DNA from: Lysinibacillus sp. ZYM-1
Lineage (GTDB): Bacteria > Bacillota > Bacilli > Bacillales_A > Planococcaceae
NCBI RefSeq assembly: GCF_001308875.1
Contig: NZ_KQ465119.1
Coordinates: 1 to 64,000 of the forward strand
Direction: 5' to 3'
DNA: 64,000 nucleotides
Below the pieces are notes generated by a model. The model saw only the letters and a program-made list of their open reading frames with translations, ran no database searches and was not told where the DNA came from. The translations under genes were made by a program, and so were the position numbers. This document shows, piece after piece, positions 42,670-52,122 of this stretch. How positions within the stretch are numbered: the stretch's first letter is position 1; each line of letters begins with the position of its first letter.

Positions 42670-43076
42670 AACCAGATGTATCATTAGATTTCAAATTTAC
42701 AAGTTCGATCGAGCAAGTATGGCATGCTTTAACAGATTCGGATACACTTGCAAAATGGATCTGGAGCAATGACTTTCAACCGATTGTCGGCCATAAATTT
42801 CAGTTCCGTGCGGAGCCAAACGAATGGTGGGATGGCATTGTCGATTGTGAGGTACTTGAAATAGAAAAGCCTCATAAATTATCTTATACTTGGAAAAGTG
42901 CTGGCGAAACGACAACAGTAACTTGGACAGTAACACAGGAGTCTGATGGTACGACTCAGTTACACCTTGATCAAGGTGGATTTAGTGAAGAGACAAAAGC
43001 TCGTCAAGGAGCAATTGAAGGAGCTAAATACGCTTGGACAAATATGGGCAATCAGCTTGAAAAAGTTTTAGCCTAG
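42666..43076 (+). CDS. AHSA1/SRPBCC domain protein
   Basis: The protein has 136 residues from ATG 42666 (TGGAGG ahead), overlapping the ArsR stop by four bases. One SRPBCC domain of the AHSA1 group: FTSSIEQVWHALTDSDTLAK, WWDGIVDCEVLEIEKPHKLS, WTVTQESDGTTQLHL. The fold encloses a hydrophobic pocket for small ligands. In this gene pairing the protein may bind the signal that relieves ArsR repression; that is inference. Terminator follows. Confidence 0.92.
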   Translation: MKPDVSLDFKFTSSIEQVWHALTDSDTLAKWIWSNDFQPIVGHKFQFRAEPNEWWDGIVDCEVLEIEKPHKLSYTWKSAGETTTVTWTVTQESDGTTQLHLDQGGFSEETKARQGAIEGAKYAWTNMGNQLEKVLA

Positions 43077-43097
43077 CAATCGAATCATCCTTTATCA

Positions 43098-43139
43098 AAA
43101 AGAGCGCAATTCCTTATTAAGAATTGTGTTCTTTCTTTT
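43098..43139 (+). terminator. Terminator after the ArsR/AHSA1 operon
   Basis: Stem AAGAGCGCAATTC / GAATTGTGTTCTT with G-U pairs, followed by TCTTTTTC. Confidence 0.75.
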
Positions 43140-43196
43140 TCAGAAGGGCGACCTTATGAGGCCATCTGAAATAATAAAACGCGGAAGGATCATATA

Positions 43197-46100
43197 ATGA
43201 AAATTAATCAACTAATTGCCAACAATATCAATCGTTTAGATGTAGCCTTACCAGAAGATCAATCCCTTGGCATTGCTGGCTTGTCTGGCTCAGGGAAAAC
43301 CACCTTTTGTCAAACTATCGGTGAAGAATCCAAAAAACGCCTTGTTTCTTTATTACCGAAAGCTGAATATCAATATTTATTTCCAGCAATTATGGAAACC
43401 AATTTTAGTGCCATAAAAATGGAGGATATGCCGTTAGTTCTTTTTCTTGGGAAATCATCCATTTCTACGAATCCACGTTCAACAATTGGTACACATACGG
43501 GTGTTTTTAAAGAAATTCGTGATCGATTAGCGGATGAGTTTCATCTATCTCCTGAAGTTTTTTCCTTTAACAATGCATTAGGCTGGTGTCCAGCGTGTAA
43601 AGGACGTGGCACGACGAAGAATGTAGAATGTAAAAAATGTCAGGGAAAGCGCTACAGCCCAGAAGTAGTACAGCATCAACTAACATTAAGAGGTGAACGA
43701 TATAGTATTTCGGATATCCATCAATTAAGTATTGAAACCATCTATTCTTTATCAACGGAATTAAAGCTTAGTGAAGAGAAACAACATATTCTTCAAAATA
43801 TTATTCAAATGAACATTGACTATTTATCATTAAATCGGATAATGGGGACTTTGTCAGGAGGAGAATTAACAAGACTGTATTTGGCTGAGTTTATGGCAAC
43901 GAGCGAAAATACCGTGATTATTGTGGATGAAATCTCAGTGGGACTTGACCATGACACCCTTTTAAAAATTTTGGAGCAAATTCAACAATTGGGCTCTAAA
44001 AATCAAATTTGGCTTATTGACCATTCAGATACTGTGCTAGATACAGCTGATAAGCCACTATTCTTTGGACCAGGGAGTGGAAAATACGGCGGTAAAATCG
44101 TGGAACAATCTCCTCGACCTCAGCCCATCTATTGGGAATGGAATCAGGTAAAACCAACAGCCTTTTATCAATTTCGAGACCTACATTGCCGTAATATTCA
44201 AATAGATGAAATAGAAATTCCTCAAAATCGACTTGTAACCTTTACTGGGGAATCTGGCTGTGGGAAATCAACACTGGTTAATGAATGTATCGCAAAGGAT
44301 TTTGTAAAACGCTATCCAAAAGATAAACTAGTGATGGTTGGGCAAGATCGTAACCAATCCATTACGAGCCGATCCACCATTGCGACATTCCTCGATATTA
44401 AAAAGAAACTGACCAAATATAGTGAGGAGATCGATGATATTTTTCAACGTTCGATTGAAGATATTATTGATGAACTCCCAAAGGAAGATATTGCGCATAA
44501 ACGTTTAAGCTTGCTTATAAAACTTGGACTAGGCTATTTAACGCTAGAAAGAAAAACACAATCCCTCTCAACGGGTGAATTCCAATGTGTGCACCTAGTA
44601 TCAGAGTTGTTCGCGAATTCTCGAAACCCACATACGTTATTTATTTTTGACGAGCCCTCCAAAGGGTTATCACAAAACATTTTAAATCAATTTATTGACA
44701 GTATCAGGGATATACTGAAAGACGAATCGATCTCTATTGTGATGATTGAGCACAATGCCTATATGCTAGAGAGCTCTGATTTTATAGTTGACTTTGGAAA
44801 AAGACAGCAGGAGCCTGTGACACATCTTGACGTGGTTTATCATGAAGCGTATTTTAACCAACCCAATAAATCAAAGAACACACCTTCACTACAAATCATG
44901 TCCACACTCGCATCGAAAAATGGCATCCATTACTTAGAAGACAATCCTATTAGCTATTTTAAGCAGGCTGAAAATATCTACAAAGGGGGTATTTTAAAAA
45001 GCTTATCTTCAATGGCACGCCTTATTTATGGTGAATATGAATCGCATAAGATTGCTCCTGTTGTTGCCATTGACCTTGAGAGACATTTATACAGCCAATA
45101 TAGTTTCCTGTATGAAATAGGTGGCCTTATCAATCACATTGTCGCTGCGCATCCAACCAATAAGGATACGAGAAGCTTTGATTTCTTTAGCCAAGAAAAC
45201 CATTGTCCAAGCTGTTCAGGGCGATTACAAATTGAAAAATTTGATTTTGACTTAGTCTTCCAAGATAAAAATGTCCCGTTTTGGGATGGCTTATTACATC
45301 CAGACGTGATGGAGGTTCTAAAATACTATCAACATTCAAAATTGGAGTTCCTTTTTGAAGAGATTAAAAAAGAGCTGGGTCAAGACATCAGTAAAAGCTA
45401 CAATGACATGACCGAAGAAGAAATGCATACATTTTTATATGGATATTGGGACAAGTCATTTTATGATAAAGCAACGAAATCCTCGAAGAAATGGGAAGGC
45501 TTTAATTTTATTATTGGCCGTTATATCGTCATTTCCAAATCCATTATTAAAGAGCAAATGAAAGAAACAAGAGAAATGGTGCCTTGCCCAATCTGTCATG
45601 GTTCGGTCCTTAATCACCATAAGAAATTACGCTTTGGAAACACGGATATTCGGGAAATTATCCATCAGCCGATAGATCAGGTCATTAATATTGTAGGCAA
45701 TTTACCACAACTTGAAAAAATCCAGGAGATTGTAGGCAGCGACGTATCATTGATACAGGATGTTTCGCTACTGCCGAGACAAACGCAAGTATCGTTGAAA
45801 ATGCTGGAATTAGAGCTCGCTAGCTTTGTTGGGTATGAAATCGTTCTACAAAATACATTACCTTTCTGGGACAAAATTAAAGACAATATTGCTTTCATCA
45901 GCCGCAAAAATCAAGTAACCATTTGTGATTTCGCCAATATTAATGAAACGAGAGAGGCAATCATTGATAAGTATTTCACGAATGGCAAATATAAAAAGCT
46001 AACATATGTTTATGAAGCTTTCGGCTATAAAAAAATTGTGACGCAAATCAATAAAGTAAAAGCAAGTCATTCATGCCCATTCTGTAAAGGGAAAAAGGTC

Positions 46101-46364
46101 CTTACTGAAGATGGGTTGCATGATGGCGTCTATAAATTAACTGTCCCATGTGTCAGCTGTGGCGCAAGTGGTATTAATGATGAGGGGCAAAAGGAAATCA
46201 TCGAGGGCATTGCTGTGCATACTTGGTTAACTGGTACAGTAAGGGATGTTGTAACAGAAGGCAACCAACTGGAAGCAGTAGCCCAAATTCCTATTTTTAA
46301 CCGTATTCGTGAGTTGAATAAACAAGAAATGATGGCAGTTTATCAGTTCCTCGAACATAATTAA
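43197..46364 (+). CDS. UvrA-like tandem ABC ATPase with long extra zinc-finger C-terminal part
   Basis: This is a 1055-residue protein. ABC 1: Walker A GLSGSGKTT (28-36), zinc-type insertion CPACKGRG..CKKCQGKRY (about 139-160), signature LSGGELTRLYLA, Walker B VIIVDEISVGL. ABC 2: Walker A GESGCGKST (about 353), signature LSTGEFQCVHL (altered), Walker B LFIFDEPSKGL. The UvrB-binding domain that follows the first Walker A in UvrA is missing. After about residue 570 comes a 480-residue extension with CPSC (about 670), CPIC (about 797), CPFC and CVSC (about 959-985), each followed by UvrA-insertion-like sequence (REIIHQPIDQVINIV). Resembles drug-resistance or self-protection UvrA paralogs more than repair UvrA. 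Start ATG 43197, weak ribosome site (GGAAGGATC). Confidence 0.8.
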   Translation: MKINQLIANNINRLDVALPEDQSLGIAGLSGSGKTTFCQTIGEESKKRLVSLLPKAEYQYLFPAIMETNFSAIKMEDMPLVLFLGKSSISTNPRSTIGTHTGVFKEIRDRLADEFHLSPEVFSFNNALGWCPACKGRGTTKNVECKKCQGKRYSPEVVQHQLTLRGERYSISDIHQLSIETIYSLSTELKLSEEKQHILQNIIQMNIDYLSLNRIMGTLSGGELTRLYLAEFMATSENTVIIVDEISVGLDHDTLLKILEQIQQLGSKNQIWLIDHSDTVLDTADKPLFFGPGSGKYGGKIVEQSPRPQPIYWEWNQVKPTAFYQFRDLHCRNIQIDEIEIPQNRLVTFTGESGCGKSTLVNECIAKDFVKRYPKDKLVMVGQDRNQSITSRSTIATFLDIKKKLTKYSEEIDDIFQRSIEDIIDELPKEDIAHKRLSLLIKLGLGYLTLERKTQSLSTGEFQCVHLVSELFANSRNPHTLFIFDEPSKGLSQNILNQFIDSIRDILKDESISIVMIEHNAYMLESSDFIVDFGKRQQEPVTHLDVVYHEAYFNQPNKSKNTPSLQIMSTLASKNGIHYLEDNPISYFKQAENIYKGGILKSLSSMARLIYGEYESHKIAPVVAIDLERHLYSQYSFLYEIGGLINHIVAAHPTNKDTRSFDFFSQENHCPSCSGRLQIEKFDFDLVFQDKNVPFWDGLLHPDVMEVLKYYQHSKLEFLFEEIKKELGQDISKSYNDMTEEEMHTFLYGYWDKSFYDKATKSSKKWEGFNFIIGRYIVISKSIIKEQMKETREMVPCPICHGSVLNHHKKLRFGNTDIREIIHQPIDQVINIVGNLPQLEKIQEIVGSDVSLIQDVSLLPRQTQVSLKMLELELASFVGYEIVLQNTLPFWDKIKDNIAFISRKNQVTICDFANINETREAIIDKYFTNGKYKKLTYVYEAFGYKKIVTQINKVKASHSCPFCKGKKVLTEDGLHDGVYKLTVPCVSCGASGINDEGQKEIIEGIAVHTWLTGTVRDVVTEGNQLEAVAQIPIFNRIRELNKQEMMAVYQFLEHN

Positions 46365-46381
46365 TTCAGCTTCAGACATAC

Positions 46382-46413
46382 ACCCATTTGTAAATTGCAG
46401 ATGGGTTTTTTAT
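46382..46413 (+). terminator. Terminator after the UvrA-like gene
   Basis: Stem ACCCATTTG / CAGATGGGT with 7-base loop, followed by six T residues. Confidence 0.8.
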
Positions 46414-46515
46414 ATTTATCTCATTTTTCCATAAAAGTAAACGATCAGTGTCGTCTTTGACAGATGAACCGTACTATAAGGATAGGTTGATTGGTAGTAA
46501 AAAGGAGGCGAGTCT

Positions 46516-46825
46516 TTGACAAAAAAAGTGTTGTTGTTCGGGGATATTGGCATTGACGATACTATTGCATTAATCACTTCTAGGAAGTCCCGTCCATGAT
46601 GCCTTAACACTTATGGCAACGATGTATCCGGAGATGTTCATCTTTGCGTCTTATCCAGTAACCGTTGTCGACAAATTAGATGGGCCTGCTAGAGGGCAAA
46701 GTATTGCCGAAACACGACCCTATGAAAATTTAAACAATGGCGAAAAGAAACATCGTATTGCATTTGATATCCATTATGACATGTTCTTTCATAATTTTAT
46801 GTCCATACTGACAGGCCGTGAATAG
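46516..46825 (+). pseudogene. Nucleoside hydrolase with large internal deletion
   Basis: TTG 46516 follows GGAGG and opens MTKKVLLFGDIGIDDTIALI, the N-terminal Asp-rich calcium and ribose site of inosine-uridine nucleoside hydrolases. After about 22 codons the sequence jumps, in another frame, to the family's last 70 residues (DALTLMATMYPEMF; VTVVDKLDGPARGQSIAE; HRIAFDIHYDMFFHNFM). About 200 codons in the middle are gone, so the enzyme cannot be active. Confidence 0.8.
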
Positions 46826-46832
46826 GCTTTAC

Positions 46833-47957
46833 TCATTCAAAAACGCCATCTCGTAAGATAACAAATTTGACTTTCACATTCACTTTCATGTTTTTATACA
46901 TCTCATGCCATTTATCTTTGGTCAGATTGGAATGCCTTACAACGCTTCTATACTTCTCACCAAAGCCAAAAATATCTGATTCCACTTCTTGACTATGGGC
47001 AATTATTCTTACTATTTCCTTGGACATTTTTTTTTCGATTGCTTTTTCTAGTATTTTTACACTTTTTGGATCTCCAAGATTGATGTCTGGATATACCTCT
47101 AATACTCTTGATCGAATGTTGATGTCTAGGTCAAACTCTGGTGTAGCGGCATTAACTAATTTCATTTCTCTTTTTGAATGTATAGCATCAAAAGCAATAG
47201 TTATTTTGTTTGTAGATTTTTGAAGTATTTGGGATGAAACATCTTCTTTTTCCAAAACCGCTTCATATAAGCCCACTTTAAATGTATCTCTGACAATCCT
47301 TACATAAAAACTGTCCCTTGCAGAGAGCGAACTAACCATTTTGCCACCTTTAAAGAGAGCTACCCCACTAAGCTCAACTAACTCACCATCTCTTTTAATT
47401 ATAGGCATTGCTAAATCTTTACCAACAGAATAATAATCATGTGCTATTTGATGGAGCGTGGCCGAAATCATATATTCTTGTTTCACATTTTGCTCAATTA
47501 GTCTGAAAATATGCTGGCCAATGTCCTCGATATTTTTATATTCATATTTCAATAATGGTGCTGTTTTGCCCTCCACCACAGCCATATAGATACCATTGTT
47601 TACACTAGCGTTTTCTAGGTTTGTATCTATGTAGTAACGAAGATCATCTTTTGCCAAATCTTCACCAAACAAAACAACCCTCATTTGACCAACCATGATC
47701 TTTTTAGAAAGCTTTCGGTTCGCTTCCATTCGATTACCTTTACTTGTGTCATTTTCTGTTGTCAAAACTTCCACTTTACTTTGGAATTCAGGATTGACTT
47801 CACGAATAACCGCTGTTGTAGCCATTTTATGTTCTGTTCCCACATCATAGCCGACTAATGTGGTTAAACCTACTTTATCTAAAATATTTGTCTGGATACA
47901 TCCATATAAAAAAGCAAACGGTATTAGAACAATAAAATAGCGTCTAAGTTTGTTCAT
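46833..47957 (-). CDS. gerC: Spore germination receptor lipoprotein, Ger(x)C family
   Basis: This is a 374-residue protein with a lipoprotein signal (lipobox FLYGC, Cys at about 20) and an external C-subunit domain: KVGLTTLVGYDVG, GNRMEANRKLSKKI, MRVVLFGEDLAKDDLRYYID, and SGVALFKGGKMVSSLSARDS in the middle. Together with the A and B subunits in the spore inner membrane it forms a germinant receptor. It starts 14 bases inside the gerB end, indicating coupling. Which germinant is sensed cannot be told from sequence. Confidence 0.93.
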   Translation of the reverse strand: MNKLRRYFIVLIPFAFLYGCIQTNILDKVGLTTLVGYDVGTEHKMATTAVIREVNPEFQSKVEVLTTENDTSKGNRMEANRKLSKKIMVGQMRVVLFGEDLAKDDLRYYIDTNLENASVNNGIYMAVVEGKTAPLLKYEYKNIEDIGQHIFRLIEQNVKQEYMISATLHQIAHDYYSVGKDLAMPIIKRDGELVELSGVALFKGGKMVSSLSARDSFYVRIVRDTFKVGLYEAVLEKEDVSSQILQKSTNKITIAFDAIHSKREMKLVNAATPEFDLDINIRSRVLEVYPDINLGDPKSVKILEKAIEKKMSKEIVRIIAHSQEVESDIFGFGEKYRSVVRHSNLTKDKWHEMYKNMKVNVKVKFVILRDGVFE

Positions 47958-49065
47958 TTTTATGCACCTTCTTTGATGTGAAGTTCTTTTTCAGTATGGC
48001 CAAGATCCATAGCAATATAGGGTAGACAAAGATAACGTAAAATGCTATGTGTCCAAATACTGTGTTAATTGCATTGATCTGTATACGTGTTTGAACGATT
48101 ATCGTACAGATGAAAACAAAGAAAGAGAATAGCCAAACAAACGTTGTACCGCGTATATTGACTAATCGAATCGCTCCACGATAAGCAGCCCATAAATACA
48201 GACACATATTCGGTATAATAATTAGCATCCAAAAACAAACGGCTACAAATTCAAAACGCTCGATAAAAGGGAAGCTAATAAAACTAAATAATGTCAATGT
48301 TGCCCAGATTGTTTTCAAAAGCTTTCCCTCACTATAATAGGTAATCGATACCATCATGACGGATAAATAAATAAAAGTTGTAAACAGTAAACCTAAATGA
48401 ACGGGTTTTCTGACATTTTTCTTGTCTTTTACAAATGGGTAAATAATGTTTAAGATTTCAAAGCCAATAATGGTAAAGGTCATCGAATGTGCGCCTTTTA
48501 AAATGGAACGAACATCATTTTCTAAAATAGGTAGTAGACTTTCTGCCACAGAATACTTTAAAGGAAAGGACAACATCGGGAAAATCCATAAAGAAAGTAC
48601 AATACTAAAAAAGGAAACACCCACAATCACTCGAAGTCCACCAGTAAAGGCATAGATAACAATAATCAATAAAGTTGCTGACAGAAACCATGTACCAATA
48701 CTAGGAAATAACCATACCTGTATCACTTCAATATAATTTCGTAAAATAGAAAAGAAAGCTATAAAACAATATAAGATATACAAAGCATTCAATAAATTGC
48801 CAATCCATTTTCCAAAGATGTCTTGTTGGATTCCATATAAATCATTGGAGCCGTAGATCTCTAATGTTTTAATCATACAAAAGGTGACAATATGCGAGGC
48901 AATTCCTGCCAGGAGAACTGAAATCCATGCATCCTGTCTTGCATCTTGATAAATAACTCGTTGAAATCCCTGTATACCAACCCCGACTTGAGCGCCATGC
49001 ACGACAAAAAAAAGCAAATAAGCATTGATCATATCTTTAGGGCTAAGTTGTATAGGATTTTTCAT
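47944..49065 (-). CDS. gerB: Spore germination receptor membrane subunit, GerB family (endospore germination permease)
   Basis: This is a 373-residue protein with ten hydrophobic segments of the amino acid permease superfamily. Opening SPKDMINAYLLFFVVHGAQV and GVGIQGFQRVIYQDARQDAW are typical of GerAB/GerKB proteins. GAAGGTG precedes ATG 49065. Middle gene of an A-B-C operon, 16 bases after the A subunit and overlapping the C subunit. Confidence 0.93.
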   Translation of the reverse strand: MKNPIQLSPKDMINAYLLFFVVHGAQVGVGIQGFQRVIYQDARQDAWISVLLAGIASHIVTFCMIKTLEIYGSNDLYGIQQDIFGKWIGNLLNALYILYCFIAFFSILRNYIEVIQVWLFPSIGTWFLSATLLIIVIYAFTGGLRVIVGVSFFSIVLSLWIFPMLSFPLKYSVAESLLPILENDVRSILKGAHSMTFTIIGFEILNIIYPFVKDKKNVRKPVHLGLLFTTFIYLSVMMVSITYYSEGKLLKTIWATLTLFSFISFPFIERFEFVAVCFWMLIIIPNMCLYLWAAYRGAIRLVNIRGTTFVWLFSFFVFICTIIVQTRIQINAINTVFGHIAFYVIFVYPILLWILAILKKNFTSKKVHKNEQT

Positions 49066-49081
49066 TTATTTCACCTTCAGT

Positions 49082-50689
49082 TCAACTTTTTTCCGGTTTT
49101 ACAGGCTCAGGTTCAAATTTGTTCTTATCTTTTGGTCTAGTTAGAGAAGTTCTTTTCGCTGTTAATGGAATAGGCATTCTAATAAGACTATCCCGCATAT
49201 CTTTCATCCTTGGTGGATAGAAAGGAGACATATACGGAGCACCCAAGCTAGTTTGACGTAAAAGATGTATAAGAATAAAACAAAAAGCTAGCATGATGCC
49301 ATAAAAACCCCAAAAACCTGCAAGAATAATAATCGGGAATCGAATAAGACGAATCACATTGCCCATCATATAACTTGGTGATGTAAAAGATGCTAGCGCA
49401 CTTAAAGCAATGATAATCAATAAAATATTACTGGTAATACCTGCTTGAACGGCTGCTGTTCCAATAACAATACCGCCAACGATACCAATCGTTTGTCCAA
49501 TTTTAGTTGGTAGTCTAGCTCCGGCCTCTCGTAGTAGTTCAATAATAAACTCCAAAAGTAATGCCTCGAATATTGGAGGGAAAGGTACCAAGGCTCTGGA
49601 CTCACTTAATGGAACTAAAAAGGCTTGCGGAATGACCTCATAGTGAAAGGTTACAGCTGCAACGTAAAAGGGTGTTAAATAAACGGATAAAAAGAAGGCT
49701 GCAAGCCGTAATAAACGAAGAAAGGTGGCAATTTGCCATCTTAAGTTTTGATCCTCCTGACTTCGAAAAAACTCTGTAAATGCCTGTGGGCAAATGATGG
49801 CCATTGAGCTACCATCCACAATTACACCCATTTTGCCATCTAAAATGGCATCACAAAACCTGTCAGGTCTTTCTGTCAACAGCATTTGCGGGAATACTGA
49901 CAATGAATTATCATCAATCATTTCTGCCAAAACGGCACTATCAAGTAGCTCATCGATATAAAGATCTGTGATTCGTTGGCGCAATGTATTGACCATTTGA
50001 TCATTAGCAATGCCATTCATATATAAGAGTGAGATAGTGGTATTGGTACGCGTGCCGATTTTTAGTTTTTCATTACAAAGGTTAGGACTGACTATGTAGC
50101 GACGGATCAAAGAAATATTCGTAGTTAAACTTTCGTTAAACCCAACCTGTGTCCCAATTACTTGTGATTCATTTTCAGGTGCTGATAATGCTCTGGATTC
50201 TCTAGTAGCGATATTGCCTATAAGAACCTGTGGGTAGCCATCTATATGAATCACCACAGACCCATTGACCAACGATTCTACTGTTTCCTGTAGTAGATTG
50301 GATTTTACAATTTCAGGAATAGAAATAGTCATTTCAATGGCTTCAGGCGTTTCTTGAGGGTTGTTCAGCAAATTAGCGATAATGTCATTGTTTAATGTCT
50401 GGTCATCAACTAAATTATCTATATAAATAAGCGTAATGTTCGGTGGAATAGACTTAATAATTAGATCAGCTGGATTATTCGTAGCACTTTTGATTGACTG
50501 AATAAAGTGATCTGTTGTAAGGGCAACCCTAACGAGACTTTCTTTTTCTTTAGGTGTCTCTTTTTCTAATAGTGGTTGCTTTTTATTGAAAGGTAGTTTA
50601 AATTTCATGTTGAATGATTGGCTCCCTTCATGGCTTGCCTCGTTTATAGATTTAACAAACATAGGGTATTCTATACTTATTTCATCCAT
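49082..50689 (-). CDS. gerA: Spore germination receptor subunit A, GerA family
   Basis: The protein has 535 residues as read from ATG 50689; ATG 50608 (MKFKLPFNKKQPLL) with GGGAG 13 bases ahead is an alternative start. The N-terminal hydrophilic domain spans about 60-290 (TTDHFIQSIKSATNNPADLI). It carries the family block SLLYMNGIAN and RPDRFCDAILDGKMGVIVDG. A membrane region follows with about five helices (FLRLLRLAAFFLSVYLTPFY; ESRALVPFPPIFEALLLEFI). First gene of the ger operon. A forespore sigma-G promoter is expected upstream, but I found no convincing match. Confidence 0.92.
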   Translation of the reverse strand: MDEISIEYPMFVKSINEASHEGSQSFNMKFKLPFNKKQPLLEKETPKEKESLVRVALTTDHFIQSIKSATNNPADLIIKSIPPNITLIYIDNLVDDQTLNNDIIANLLNNPQETPEAIEMTISIPEIVKSNLLQETVESLVNGSVVIHIDGYPQVLIGNIATRESRALSAPENESQVIGTQVGFNESLTTNISLIRRYIVSPNLCNEKLKIGTRTNTTISLLYMNGIANDQMVNTLRQRITDLYIDELLDSAVLAEMIDDNSLSVFPQMLLTERPDRFCDAILDGKMGVIVDGSSMAIICPQAFTEFFRSQEDQNLRWQIATFLRLLRLAAFFLSVYLTPFYVAAVTFHYEVIPQAFLVPLSESRALVPFPPIFEALLLEFIIELLREAGARLPTKIGQTIGIVGGIVIGTAAVQAGITSNILLIIIALSALASFTSPSYMMGNVIRLIRFPIIILAGFWGFYGIMLAFCFILIHLLRQTSLGAPYMSPFYPPRMKDMRDSLIRMPIPLTAKRTSLTRPKDKNKFEPEPVKPEKS

Positions 50690-51093
50690 ATTCAGGTTTG
50701 GACATCATCAAGCTTCAACCAAATATGTTAGACAACATTTAACAAAATGTGGTAGAGTAGTAGTATTCTTAAAAACAGTAGGGAGATTAGACATTTATGC
50801 TAAAACTAATTATCGCAAATTAAATTCCAATGAATTTAATAAAAGGGCTATTCTATAATTTCTTGTGAAGTTATAGGGTTTATTTAGTATGTCCCTTTTG
50901 CGATAAAAAAGAGAAGCATAATCATGTCTGATCCATATAAACAGGTAACATGGTAGCCCATAAGTGGTTAGCATTATACCTGTATATAACAAAGGACTTT
51001 ATGAGTTTGTTCTCATAGGGTCTTTTTCTGTTTTTAGGAGGTGGTTATTCCCATTATAAATAGCTGTGAACATTTAATTTGGAGGGAATAGAC
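50690..51093. other. Divergent intergenic region, 404 bases
   Basis: Lies between gerA and the GNAT gene. AT-rich; no open frame with a ribosome site on either strand. Contains a hairpin at 50991-51027. Promoters for the two flanking genes must lie here but could not be fixed. Confidence 0.4.
50991..51027 (+). terminator. Terminator-like hairpin before the GNAT gene
   Basis: AAAGGACTTTATGAG pairs with CTCATAGGGTCTTTTT (several G-U pairs), loop six bases, T run. It may end an unseen upstream transcript or attenuate the GNAT gene 67 bases on. Confidence 0.5.
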
Positions 51094-51975
51094 GTGGAAC
51101 AATATAAACTTGTAAGTAATTATCGACATGATGAAAAATTGAAAGATAGTTTTAATGATTTAGCAATTAAAACGTTTGGCTTAGATTTTCGAGGGTGGTA
51201 CAACAAAGGTTATTGGAATGACCAATATATTCCTTATTCATTCGTGAAGGATGAAAACGTGATCGCAAATGCTTCTATTTATAAAATGTCGATACGAATA
51301 AATGGCGAGCGAATGAACGGGATTCAGATTGGTACGGTGATGACTGATGAAAATTATCGCCATCAAGGTTTGGCTAAGCAGTTGATGCTGCATATTCTCA
51401 AGGAGTATGAAGGTGCCTATGATTTCATGTATCTTTTTGCTAATAACACGGTACTAGATTTTTATCCGAAGTTTGGCTTTTCTCGAATCCATGAAAGTGA
51501 GTTTAGCTTAGACCTTACGAACAAGCCTATTCAACCGAAGAATGCTAACGTTCAACAGTTGACAATTGAACAGGATCTTGAACTTCTAGAAAATTATGCG
51601 AAAAAACGCGATACCCAATCGAGTATGATAGAAGTTGAGCAGAATGAAAGTCTATTAATGTTTTATTTTACATTAGTCTTTCCTAATGCCATATACTATC
51701 TAGAAGATTTAAAAACAATTGTCTTAATGGAGGAAGAAGAAGGGGTATTAAATATTTACGATATCATCTCCTTGCAGTCCATCAATGTGGAGGAATTGTT
51801 AGCCAGTATTGTGAAGGAAACAACCCAAAAAGTAGTATTTTATTTTACACCGGAGTTTACGATGGAAGGCATGACTGCAACAATCTTGCCAAATGATGAT
51901 GATGCTTTATTCGTGCTTTCGAAAAAGCCTATCCTGCAAGGGAACTTTATGTTTCCTTTAACATCGCATTGTTAA
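51094..51975 (+). CDS. GNAT family N-acetyltransferase
   Basis: The protein has 293 residues from GTG 51094, preceded by TTGGAGGG; the in-frame TTG 51079 is the ribosome site itself. An N-terminal GNAT domain (about 1-145) has the acetyl-CoA motif A MTDENYRHQGLAKQLMLHIL and motif B YLFANNTVLDFYPKFGFSRI. Residues 150-293 form a second, weaker GNAT-like or Eis-type C-terminal half (NAIYYLEDLKTIVLMEEEEG). Substrate unknown. Confidence 0.88.
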   Translation: MEQYKLVSNYRHDEKLKDSFNDLAIKTFGLDFRGWYNKGYWNDQYIPYSFVKDENVIANASIYKMSIRINGERMNGIQIGTVMTDENYRHQGLAKQLMLHILKEYEGAYDFMYLFANNTVLDFYPKFGFSRIHESEFSLDLTNKPIQPKNANVQQLTIEQDLELLENYAKKRDTQSSMIEVEQNESLLMFYFTLVFPNAIYYLEDLKTIVLMEEEEGVLNIYDIISLQSINVEELLASIVKETTQKVVFYFTPEFTMEGMTATILPNDDDALFVLSKKPILQGNFMFPLTSHC

Positions 51976-52003
51976 TTGGAAGAGGTTGAATTACTCTAAG
52001 CGT

Positions 52004-52038
52004 TAGCCCGTACCTTATCAGGTGCGGGCTATTTTTTT
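52004..52038 (+). terminator. Terminator after the GNAT gene
   Basis: Stem TAGCCCGTACC / GGTGCGGGCTA with 6-base loop and seven T residues. Confidence 0.9.
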
Positions 52039-52122
52039 GCACCTTATAATGTTTTGTCAAATTACTGTAACATTACTGTTTTACGATACTATCATCAGTT
52101 TAATCGAAACGAGGAAAACACA

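Noticed and set aside
50608-50689. Firm choice of the gerA start codon
   Set aside because: ATG 50689 has a weak ribosome site and ATG 50608 an overly distant one; I kept the longer frame and noted the other.
50690-50800. Sigma-G promoter for the ger operon
   Set aside because: Segments resembling a GAATA -35 were found, but the spacing to any CATAxTA-like -10 was wrong.
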